Shown: positions 1 through 9,282 of the stretch, piece by piece
Numbering within the stretch: position 1 is the stretch's first letter
How the letters are laid out: every line of letters begins with the position of its first letter
The notes under the pieces: generated by a model
Told to the model about the DNA's origin: nothing
What the model saw: the letters and a program-made list of their open reading frames with translations, nothing else
Databases searched by the model: none
Source of the DNA: Neostapfia colusana
Lineage: Eukaryota; Streptophyta; Magnoliopsida; Poales; Poaceae
Assembly: GCA_030760725.1 (NCBI GenBank)
Contig: JASWHV010000004.1
Coordinates: 51,117,136 to 51,181,135 of the forward strand
DNA length: 64,000 nucleotides
Direction: 5' to 3'
Made by a program: the position numbers and the translations under genes

Positions 1-2945
1 GTTATAATTAATTGATAACATAACATATCCTACATTAAACTCCAGGGTTTTCTGGTTCATGCATTTGGAGTTTCATACCATCTAGACATAATGCAATAAA
101 TATAATACTAGACGTATGAAGTGAATACAAATAAAAACTTATAAATTTGATGCAAACTGGGGCTTGCCTTTGTTTTGCAGGTGACTTTTATATATATGTA
201 GTTAGTGAAGACCACTTGACTTGATCCCTTGCCTTCTTTCCTTGATCTCTACTCCAATGACTTCAAGTCCTCCACGTAGATACTACACGTGATGAATATG
301 CATATTGTTTAATTGTAAAGACTTTGCTACAATTCCTAATAACAAGTTTTCAAAAACTGGAACTCTGTTTAAGAATTTAAAATGACACTGGTGCTAGTGG
401 TTTAGGTTTGGATCTAAACACATGATTAAATGCTATGTGGTTTTCCCCCTCTTCTATATTGATCACCTAAAGAGGTTAAAAAGCACAGGGGTGATCCAGG
501 GCTCCAATGGAGCTGAGAATTTTCATGTGAGTTTCTTGTCACAAGAAAGTCCTCTGGACCAAAAATTAGCACTTTTCATTGAGTGGTTTGTTCAGAATAA
601 TTTTCTAAGCAATTAAGCAAAGAAGAATTAATTCTGAGATCACGCCCATGTTCATGCAAAAATTAGTGAACTACAATTTCAATTATAGCTCATAGAGTTT
701 GCATGAATTGTCCTAGCATTTTTGGAGCTAAGAACTGCCCAGAACTGAATTTCCAAGTTTTGGAAATTCTCTGAAAATGTTTCTGTATTATTTGAATACA
801 GAATTTTCAAATATAAATTTCCCTGATCAAATCAGCTCCAATTGAGATGAAACTTTTACAGGGGTTCACTAATACCCAAAAGACTATTCTGGCAAAATTT
901 GAGGATTTTTGGATTAACCAAACTCCCTCTAAAATTCTTTTGATAAAAAGATTTAAAGAATTTTACAGAACTAAATATAGGGTTTCATACAAATTGGGTT
1001 TTACATTTGGATAGTACTCTATCAGTGGAATCCAACAAAATGTGTTTCACAATTTTTGGATTCTCCTACCCAAAGTTGTAGCTATTCAAAGTTTGAACTG
1101 AAAACTGAAATTCCCCAAAATGTTCAAATACTGGCTGTGGGTCCAGGGGACAGGTGTCACTCGTCGGGGCAAGCCACACAGGGCTACTGGGTATTTCCCG
1201 CGCGGCCACACCAGATCCCCGCGCCACGGCCGATCCAAAAATTGAAAAACCGTCGCTGACAGGCGGGACCCGCTGGGTGGTCTTCTACCTTTGGCCCCCC
1301 CGCGCCCGTGCGCCGCCGGGCTCGCCGGAGTTCGACGGATTCCGGTCTCCCGGCCATCCCCCGAGCCCTCCCTCGCTGCTAGGCCCTAATTTCACGTGCT
1401 GAACAAGATGGAACCCTCTTCCCCGGCCGGCGATGGCTCTAACCTAGCTGGCCACGGCGCGGCGGCTCTGGACCAGTTCGGCAACGTCGCCCGGTCATCC
1501 TAGCCTGCCCAGACCTCGGTGGAATGGCGCTACAGCACCAGTGGACGCCAGGGAGGATCTTCTGGGTGGTGAAGCAGCCTGCAAATGGCCCTAACCTAGC
1601 TCTCATCGGGAGCCCGAACCGCCCCACCATAACGACCGTGGAAAAAGTGTGAAATACGTCGTGCACAATGGTTTTCAGGCGTTGGTTGCAAAAGGCCAAA
1701 TGATCGCAGGCTAGCCCAGCTCGTGTTTGCAAGATTTGACAAGCTACAGAGCATTGGAGAGCGAGAATTTTTGCAGCGATTACCGGATGCTCTGTTTGAG
1801 GTCGACGGGACAAAATCTCCAAATTGGCCACCGATCCTCCATGGTTTGCTCCAGGCTTTGGAGGAGAGCAGCAGCACGATGGCGCGCTTCCGTGGCCGGG
1901 CTTGACGTGACAACCCTTGTGGAAGGCTGCCCGCGTGCGCCCGATCGTCGGCTGGCTGTGGTTCGCCGCGGGTGAGGCGTTTAACGCTCGAAATCCACCA
2001 CGGATGGCTAGCTCTCGTGCTCAGAAGGTGCGGAACAATGGCACAGCGTCGTTGTGCAGCTCGGGGAGGCGCTGTGGCGCAGTTTAGCCGGCTCCCGATG
2101 GCTTTCCATAGCAGCGGCGAGCTCGGTTTTTTTTGGGAGAACGCGCGTGTGAGGAGGAACACCCATGGTCACCTTGTCAACGCAGGAGGAATCACGTGGA
2201 GAGGCGCCGCCGACTCCCGTGCTGCCAGCGGCCCGGGCGAAGAGCAGGAGGTGGAGCCTTGGGCGAAGGGGGCGGCCGCTCGGTGTCGCCCGCGGGTGAA
2301 ACCCCGGTGGAGTGAGGAACAGAGAAAAAGACTTAAGGGTTAAGTCTACTCATTCCTATGACATGTGGGCCCCACAATTCAGTACCTCTTTTCCTCAAAA
2401 TATCTCCAAAGTTTGACAATTATCCAACCCAAATGTTTGAAAGTTGGAAACTGAGATCATTTGAATAGTTTGGATAAATTCCATGCTAATTCAAATGTTT
2501 ATTTGAATTCTTTGCACATTTGACTCCATTTGGAAAAATGGGCAGCAAATCTTTTCAAAAATTAATGAAACTTTGCCTACCCACTAATTTGGACCTAAGG
2601 AATTCAAATATGCAATTTGATTCTTTTGTTAGCTGCTGCAAACAAGAGTTTGAAAACAACAGTTTTGAATTCCCATTGTGTCCTTCCCTCATTTGAAGTT
2701 TGAGTTTAACATTTAGTTCCAACTCTTATTTTTAAACCCTCCCATTGCACTTGAGTTCTTCATTTCTGTGGTTTTAATCCACATGAGGTCCATCCATGCA
2801 GTAACCCTAAGTTTGTTTAGAAGAAATCTCACCTATGTTATCATATGTGGGAAAAAGTTTCAACTAAGCCCCTTTTTCATACACATGACTCCAACATTTG
2901 TACAAACTCATGTTTCTTTGTATTCACATTTTTGGGACCTTTACA
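1..2945 (-). repeat. Element B 3' LTR (about 1.37 kb missing at window edge)
   Basis: Matches 10657-13603 along its whole length with a net length difference of two bases. It ends in tttaca, the complement of the LTR start TGTAAA, immediately before the polypurine tract. AT-rich outer parts enclose a GC-rich core at about 1140-2345. Several open frames in that core (for example 1439-1831 and 1596-2162 minus) recur in the other LTR copy and look like chance ORFs of GC-rich LTR sequence. No gene is seen in it. Confidence 0.93.
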
Positions 2946-2962
2946 ATCCTCCCCCCTTAAAA
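2946..2962 (-). promoter_or_regulatory. Element B polypurine tract
   Basis: On the minus strand this reads as TTTTAAGGGGGGAGGAT directly next to the 3' LTR. It is the expected primer for plus-strand DNA synthesis and fixes the LTR/interior boundary at 2945/2946. Confidence 0.9.
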
Positions 2963-3016
2963 GAATCTCGTCCCGAGATTACAAAAGAAAGATGAGACGG
3001 AAGGTAATTACAACAA

Positions 3017-4504
3017 CTACGACAAAAGTTCCGGATAGTTCTTGTGGATGTAATCTTCACTTTCCCATGTCGCTTCTTCCGGTGTTTGATTACTCCACAG
3101 GACTTTGTAAAATTTCAAAGCCCGATTTCGAGTGATCCGGCTCTTTTCGTCGATAATCTTGATGGGCTTCTCGCTGTAGGTGAGGTCCGGTTGCAATATT
3201 TCCATGTCTTCCGAAAGGATGTCCGTCGGCTTCTTCAAACACTTTCTCAAGTGCGAGACATGGAAGATGTCGTGGATGCCCGATAAGGATGGCGGCAGCT
3301 CCAAACGGTAGGCTACCGGCCCACACCGTTCTGTAATAAGGAACGGACCCACAAAGCGAGGCGCTAGCTTTCCCTTGACCCCAAATCGATGAATTCCCTT
3401 CATCGGTGATACTCGGAGATAGACGTGATCTCCGACTTCAAAACACAAGGGTCGGCGTCGCTGGTCCGCATAGCTCTTCTGGCGAGATTGAGCGGCCTTT
3501 AGGTTCTCGTGAATCATCTGGACCCGCTCTTCGGCATCTTTTACAAGATCAATGCCGAAAATCACCCTCTCGCCCGATTCACACCAATTGAGTGGTGTGC
3601 GGCACTTCCTGCCATAAAGTGCTTCGTATGGTGCCATTTTAATACTGGATTGGTAACCATTGTTGTAAGACAACTCAGCTAATGGCAAATGGTTATTCCA
3701 GTTCTTTCCATGATCTATGGCACATGCCCTCAGCATATCTTCCAAAATCTGGTTCACCCTCTCCGTTTGACCGTCCGTCTGAGGGTGGTATGCTGAGCTT
3801 CTGATTAACTTTGTTCCCAGAGATTCATGTAGTTGCTCCCAGAAACGGGCAACAAATATTGAACCTCGGTCTGATATGATGGTCTTGGGAACTCCATGCA
3901 AGCATACAATTCTAGAGAGATACAACTCTGCATATTGTTTAGTATGGAATCCCGTATTCACTGGGATGAAGTGGGCTGATTTGTTTAAGCGATCAACAAT
4001 CACCCAAATGGAGTCATGCTTTCTGGACGTGAGAGGCAGTCCGACAATAAAGTCCATACTGATGTCCTCCCACTTCCATGCCGGAATACTTAACGGTTGG
4101 AGCATTCCTGCTTTCTTAATATGATCAGCTTTGACTCGCCGACATGTATCACACTTGGATACATATTTGGTAATTTCTCGCTTCATCCGAGTCCACCAAA
4201 ATTTTGTTTTAAGATCTTGATACATCTTATTAATTCCTGGATGTATCGAGTACTTGGACATATCAGCTTCGTCCAAGATCTTCTTCTTCCTTAACTTCAG
4301 GTTCCGGGGTACCACGATACGGTTGTTAAACCATAACACGCCTTGAACATCTTCCCGGAAACATTTCATCTTATCCTCTTTAATCCTTGCTCGTATATTC
4401 CGCATCCCTCTATCTCTCTTCTGGGCTTGTACAATCTCCTCTCTAATGGTAGGCACAAGAGCAAGATTATACAACGCCCCATACGGAATCACTCGCAAGC
4501 TTGG
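3017..4504 (-). CDS. Element B Pol, C-terminal part: integrase with chromodomain
   Basis: Continues the reading frame of the upstream Pol segment after a single TAA at 4505-4507, so it is the second part of one polyprotein. Counting from the codon at 4498, an H2C2 zinc-binding region (HPGIN...CDTCRRVKA) is followed by the integrase core with D149 (MDFIVGLP), D210 (SDRGS) and E246 (TDGQTERVNQ). The spacing of 35 residues between the last two is exactly D,D35E. A GPF-type motif follows in the C-terminal domain, and the last 50 residues (from PIKIIDE to PELL) form a chromodomain-like module. All catalytic residues are present. In the family this enzyme inserts the cDNA, and the chromodomain steers it to chromatin marks. 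There is no ATG near the start, so it depends on reading through the TAA or is dead. Confidence 0.9.
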   Translation of the reverse strand, partial: PSLRVIPYGALYNLALVPTIREEIVQAQKRDRGMRNIRARIKEDKMKCFREDVQGVLWFNNRIVVPRNLKLRKKKILDEADMSKYSIHPGINKMYQDLKTKFWWTRMKREITKYVSKCDTCRRVKADHIKKAGMLQPLSIPAWKWEDISMDFIVGLPLTSRKHDSIWVIVDRLNKSAHFIPVNTGFHTKQYAELYLSRIVCLHGVPKTIISDRGSIFVARFWEQLHESLGTKLIRSSAYHPQTDGQTERVNQILEDMLRACAIDHGKNWNNHLPLAELSYNNGYQSSIKMAPYEALYGRKCRTPLNWCESGERVIFGIDLVKDAEERVQMIHENLKAAQSRQKSYADQRRRPLCFEVGDHVYLRVSPMKGIHRFGVKGKLAPRFVGPFLITERCGPVAYRLELPPSLSGIHDIFHVSHLRKCLKKPTDILSEDMEILQPDLTYSEKPIKIIDEKSRITRNRALKFYKVLWSNQTPEEATWESEDYIHKNYPELLS

Positions 4505-6283
4505 TTATTCCTCCTCCTCCGGAACAACTGCCAAGTTATTAACGTGGGACTTACGACTGAGTGCATCAGCCACCACGTTAGCTTTTCCCGGATGGTAATG
4601 GATCTCGAGCTCATAATCTTTGATTAGTTCCAACCATCTCCGCTGCCTCATATTGATATCCTTTTGAGTGAATATATATTTGAGGCTCTTATGGTCGGTG
4701 TAGAGGTGCACTAAATTTCCAAGTAAGTAGTGCCTCCACATCTTCAACGCAAGCACCACTGCAGCGAGTTCTAGGTCATGAGTGGGGTCGTGCTGCTCGT
4801 GGTTACGGAGTTGACGAGACCCATACGCGATCACACGTCTATCTTGCATTAAGACGCAGCCAAGTCCAATGCCTGAGGCATCACAATAAACATCAAATGG
4901 CTTTGTTGTATCCGGTTGGGCTAACACCGGTGCCGTTGTGAGATGTTTCTTTAGAGTTTGAAATGCCTCTTCACAGGCCTCTGTCCACATATACTTGCTG
5001 CTCTTCTTTAATAACTCTGTCATTGGTTTAGCCACCTTCGAGAAGCTGGGAATAAATCTCCGGTAATAACCCGCTAGTCCTAGAAAACTGCAGATTTGAT
5101 GAACCGATGTTGGAGACTCCCACTTCAAGACTTGCTCAATTTTGGTTGGATCCACGGCCACACCCTCCGCTGAAATGATGTGGCCTAAAAATGGTACCTT
5201 GCTGATCCAAAATTCACACTTGCTGAATTTGGCATACAGCTTATGTTCCCGTAACCGTTGGAGCACAATATGGAGATGTTTGGTGTGCTCCTCCTCCGAT
5301 TTGGAGTATACGAGAATGTCGTCGATGAAAACCACGATGAACTGATCCAACTCTGGCATGAATACAGAATTCATGAGATACATGAAGTGTGCAGGTGCAT
5401 TTGTTAGCCTGAAAGACATGACTAGATACACATAGAGCCCGTATCTAGTCGAGAAGGCCGTCTTCGGTATATCCTCCGCTCTGATCTTTATCTGATGATA
5501 ACCAGACCGTAAGTCCATCTTGGAGAATACCTTGGCACCCACTAACTGATCAAATAATATATCGATCCGCGGCAACGGATATTTATTTTTGATCGCCGCT
5601 GCATTCAGCGGCCGATAATCCACACATAATCGAAGTGACTCATCCTTTTTCTTCACAAAGAGGGCTGAACAGCCCCATGGCGATGAGCTTGGTCGGATGA
5701 ACCCTTTGTCCATTAAGTCCTTTAGCTGTTCTTTCAGTTCAGCTAATTCCTTCGGAGACATTTTGCACGGCCTCCGAGATATTGGTGTGGTTCCCGGTGC
5801 TAACTCGATCTTGAATACCACATCCCTCTCAGGCGGCATCCCTGGAAGATCGTCGGGAAACACATCTGGGTACTCACGGACCACTGGAATATCCTCCAGT
5901 TTCGTGGTCACACTGTGGTACACTACTGGATTTTCAGAATCCACGGCTTCAAGTATGAGCGTTTGGATACCGTAGATTGGAGAGTCCAAACTAACAATCC
6001 GTGGACCAATATCAAGAACAGCCCCATGGTAGTTCATCCATGCCATTCCTAGAATCACGTCGATCTTCTGCCCCTCTAACACAATGAGGGTGGTGGGATA
6101 TAAGTTTCCACCTAAGCACAAGGGTGCTTTGATCACTACTTCATTAGCAGCTATATTTCCACCCGGTGAGCGGATAAGGTAGTGATCCTTCGGTGTAGAG
6201 GTGGAGAGCTCAGCTTTGCACACAAATGACCTGCTGATGAAATTGTGTGTAGCTCCAGAGTCAAATAAAATTAACACGGGCAG
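4505..6283 (-). CDS. Element B Pol, N-terminal part: aspartic protease, reverse transcriptase, RNase H
   Basis: Same frame as gag and separated from it by one TAA (6284-6286). It opens with the protease active site FDSGATH (D about residue 6 from 6277), then the RT with the catalytic FIDD (first D about residue 319). RNase H follows with YCDASG, the DLELAAVV glutamate region and YTDHKSLKY. The domain order PR-RT-RH is usual for Ty3/gypsy. The segment ends in a glutamate run and the TAA at 4505-4507; no frameshift is seen within it. The enzyme copies the element RNA into cDNA in cytoplasmic particles. Confidence 0.92.
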   Translation of the reverse strand: MPVLILFDSGATHNFISRSFVCKAELSTSTPKDHYLIRSPGGNIAANEVVIKAPLCLGGNLYPTTLIVLEGQKIDVILGMAWMNYHGAVLDIGPRIVSLDSPIYGIQTLILEAVDSENPVVYHSVTTKLEDIPVVREYPDVFPDDLPGMPPERDVVFKIELAPGTTPISRRPCKMSPKELAELKEQLKDLMDKGFIRPSSSPWGCSALFVKKKDESLRLCVDYRPLNAAAIKNKYPLPRIDILFDQLVGAKVFSKMDLRSGYHQIKIRAEDIPKTAFSTRYGLYVYLVMSFRLTNAPAHFMYLMNSVFMPELDQFIVVFIDDILVYSKSEEEHTKHLHIVLQRLREHKLYAKFSKCEFWISKVPFLGHIISAEGVAVDPTKIEQVLKWESPTSVHQICSFLGLAGYYRRFIPSFSKVAKPMTELLKKSSKYMWTEACEEAFQTLKKHLTTAPVLAQPDTTKPFDVYCDASGIGLGCVLMQDRRVIAYGSRQLRNHEQHDPTHDLELAAVVLALKMWRHYLLGNLVHLYTDHKSLKYIFTQKDINMRQRRWLELIKDYELEIHYHPGKANVVADALSRKSHVNNLAVVPEEEE

Positions 6284-7558
6284 TTAATTGAGGGTGAACA
6301 TTCCCGCTAGTACAGGTGCCCCATCTGGCACATCCTCTAGAGCTGTATGATAAATGCACCCGGACTTTGGTGCAGTTCCTTGAAGCTGAGCACGGGGTTG
6401 ATTTATACCCCGCCCCGGTGTAGTTTCTCTATGGTGTATCCTTTCTGGACACTTCCTGCTGATGTGACCCAAGTACCCGCACGTGAAGCACGGTTTCTCA
6501 GCCGGTTCCTGGTTGCTCTGTGCATGGACATTAGTGGTATTCTGCTGCGGCAAGAACACTTGAGGAGCAGAATAACGTGGCTGCATATACCGTTGTTGCA
6601 GCTGTCCGAAATCAGAGTATTGGGACGATCGACTGGAATATTGCTGGAGTCGTCGAGCCGGCTGCATCAGCTGACAGTTCAAGGTACTGTCTACCACCCT
6701 GTATTTCTGCGGAGCACTACTGCTACTCTCCGGTGGTACATGGTTCTTTCTTTTCTCAACCTGAACTTCCCGCTGAGCATCTTCAACCATGATGGCAGCA
6801 CTCATCAATTCGTTGAAGTTCTTTCGATCAGCTAAAACGAGTCTCTCCTTTAGCTTGGGATTGAGGCTGCGGAAGAACCATTCACACTTTTGTGCTTCGG
6901 TGTTCACATGTTGAGGCGCATACTGCGCCAGCTTGTTGAACACTCGCGAATGCTCGTATGCACCCCTCCCTCCTTGTTTTAAGGCCAGAAACTCCTCGAG
7001 CTTCCGCTGAATTATTCCGGACGGAACATGATACGCGAGAAATGCCTTCCGGAATTCTTCCCATGTACAGTCATGTCCAGCTGGTAAGGAGGCGACTTGA
7101 TTTGCCCACCATGCACTGGCGGACCCGTGAAGTTGTTGCGCTGTGTATAAAACCTTCTGATGTTCGGTGCATTGAAGCAACCCAAACTTAGACTCAATGG
7201 TACGGATCCAGCTATCCGCCACCAGAGGATCCTCAGATTCAATGAAAACCGGTGGTTCAGTTGCCAAGAACTCAACATAAGAATTCAATTGAGGTTGGCG
7301 CAAGTCTTCGTCTTGACATCCCCCTTGACGGGATGTATTTATCACCAGGGTGCGGAGCAAGTCGGTTCGCTCATCGCTTGCACCCGTCATGGTGGCCAGA
7401 ATGTCCGCCATTGTGACCGTGGGTGAAGGTCCTGGTGGCGGCTGCGGTTGCGGAGCTCGCTGCTCCCGCTGTGGAGAGTTATCACCACCACCACCACTGG
7501 AACCACCCACCTCACTCATGGAACGAGTTCGCTCCATTCTGCAATTGCACGAGTTCAT
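6284..7558 (-). CDS. Element B Gag (capsid/nucleocapsid)
   Basis: Reading frame of 424 codons from ATG at 7558-7556. A second in-frame ATG 13 codons later (MSEVGG) could be the true start. The N-terminus is rich in Ser, Gly, Gln and Pro. The central retrotransposon-Gag fold has WANQVASLP and WEEFRKAFLAYHVP, and a CCHC zinc knuckle (CFTCGYLGHISRKC) sits at residues 357-370. Gag forms the virus-like particle and packages RNA. It ends at TAA 6284-6286, a few codons before the protease motif. Related copies here run straight from Gag into protease, so this stop is probably a mutation (a serine codon TCA would give TAA by one change) rather than a designed recoding site. Confidence 0.9.
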   Translation of the reverse strand: MNSCNCRMERTRSMSEVGGSSGGGGDNSPQREQRAPQPQPPPGPSPTVTMADILATMTGASDERTDLLRTLVINTSRQGGCQDEDLRQPQLNSYVEFLATEPPVFIESEDPLVADSWIRTIESKFGLLQCTEHQKVLYTAQQLHGSASAWWANQVASLPAGHDCTWEEFRKAFLAYHVPSGIIQRKLEEFLALKQGGRGAYEHSRVFNKLAQYAPQHVNTEAQKCEWFFRSLNPKLKERLVLADRKNFNELMSAAIMVEDAQREVQVEKRKNHVPPESSSSAPQKYRVVDSTLNCQLMQPARRLQQYSSRSSQYSDFGQLQQRYMQPRYSAPQVFLPQQNTTNVHAQSNQEPAEKPCFTCGYLGHISRKCPERIHHRETTPGRGINQPRAQLQGTAPKSGCIYHTALEDVPDGAPVLAGMFTLN

Positions 7559-9266
7559 TATCAGTTCAACACTATTACTGGATTTATTCCATAAACAAAG
7601 TAGTGCAACACTGATAATGAAATCTTAACATGTAAGCAAAATGATTTAAGCGCAAACTGATGTATCTAACAGCGAGGATTTTTAAAGCAGATTGACCGGT
7701 CCTTTTACAACCCAGATTTCGATCCAGTTAGAAGCATTTTCATAACTCATGTTGAATACCAAAGTTAATGTTAACTTTAATATCTTTCCAACAGTATCCA
7801 AATGCCTCCATATCACTTCTGGATCCAAAAGTTATGATTTCGCAAAGTTGACAGACTTTCGGGATAAAATTTGCCAGCATCTCCTTTGTATGTGGCTGAT
7901 TTTATCACAGTTGTATATAAAAATACAACAAGAGTCTGAACAACCTTTGAACTACAACAATGTTGCATATCTCATAACCTTTCCAACGGTGTATCATAGG
8001 CTCCTTAAGGGTTTTTTCTACAGGATGTTATGGCTTAAAAACAGAAAGGTCCAGAGAGGTTTTGCTACTGTCTTGGTTCTGAACAGTTTGCCTTCAACTG
8101 GACTTTTCACCCATGTAACGTGTGATTCTGCTCTGGAGGCCTACAAGGAAGTTGTAGAGCACTTGAAAATATTTCCAGAACAGTATCATACACCTTATTT
8201 GGGTCAAGATAATCAGAGTTATGCTCTGTTAAAGTCCAGCAAAAATTCCTGCCAGAAATAGAGCACTTTGTTTTTTGAAATCTTTGAAACCTAAACCTTC
8301 TCTCACTTGAATCTTAGCTCAAAATAAGAGTTCATTAACTAATACTTATTTCAAACTTCCATTTTTAATTGAAAGTTAGTTCATGAATTATTTCTTCATA
8401 GGGAAGGAGTTATTAAATGTAGTACGGTGTCGATACACCGTAAGAACAATGTCGGTACTACGTTGCCTCTCCAAAAGAAAATCCTAAACCGGCTTATACC
8501 GGCATATACGTATGATCAGTGGCACCAAGACGGTCTCTCGCACATGTGTACTACACGGGATACGTAAGTGGTTAGTACCTGCAGAAGATCACTCAATAGT
8601 GGTGCACTCAAAGTTTTTCTCATTTCAGGCAGTTCTATAATTGAAAGTAAATACAAACGCCCGTATCATTGTCATACGGCCGTCCTTGAGTTAAGTCACG
8701 TCTCAAAGTACGTGATCGTGTTTCAACACCACACGACGGGGAACCCGAGTATGTCATGAACGGGTCATCACGGTTGGGAATGTTATCAACCCAACAGATA
8801 CCACCTACTGCCCTGCAGGGCACGCCGATGGCAAGCGCTGCGTATGTCCTTCTGGGCTATTTCCAGACGAACACACTCTCGCGTTACCGACCACGCGATG
8901 GGGTCTCCACTTACTTGCCTAATGCACGCTAGGGATCAGCGTTTCATATGAACTCAGGAACATGAAGAGTTCAAGAGTTTCATATTAACATCTCGCACCA
9001 AGCTGTGAGATCTAGCCCTGAACCACTTTCCTCATCAGGGGAGCTAACCGAAATTGAACCGCTTTCGGTGGCGTTCCTTACCATTCTTACCAGAACGTAG
9101 GTGCGTCGTTACAGAATCAAAATTCAGAATTATAACACATAAGTTAGTTCTGACACTTTAAGTAACTATACTACTATAGTCCTTATGTGGGCCTACTATC
9201 GTTTCCTCACCGTATCCTATATTTTTGTCGTAATACAATCCTTATTCCGTGTGCTATTACCAATGC
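7559..9266 (-). other. Element B leader between PBS and gag, non-coding
   Basis: About 1.7 kb, AT-rich next to gag and more mixed from about 8400. I see no conserved protein on the sense strand, so B lacks the extra leader gene found in D and F. A 170-codon frame on the opposite strand (7749-8261) has no recognisable motif. It overlaps imperfectly repeated phrases such as ttccaacagtatc and ttccaacggtgtatc, so I do not call it a gene. Confidence 0.6.
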
Positions 9267-9279
9267 GGCTCTGATACCA
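9267..9279 (-). promoter_or_regulatory. Element B primer-binding site (initiator tRNA-Met type)
   Basis: The complement reads TGGTATCAGAGCC, the usual PBS of plant chromoviruses, three bases from the 5' LTR that starts TG at 9283. This shows that the LTR is 4.3 kb long and reaches well beyond the part that repeats at the left window edge. Confidence 0.93.
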
Positions 9280-9282
9280 CGC

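Noticed and set aside
6284..6286. Programmed readthrough stop between Gag and protease in B
   Set aside because: C, D and F run from Gag into protease without a stop, and a one-base change from a serine codon explains it. Kept only as a question in the findings.
7749..8261. 170-codon plus-strand frame upstream of gag in element B
   Set aside because: Antisense to the element, no recognisable motif, AT-rich sequence with imperfectly repeated phrases, and no counterpart in the other elements. Chance is the simpler explanation.
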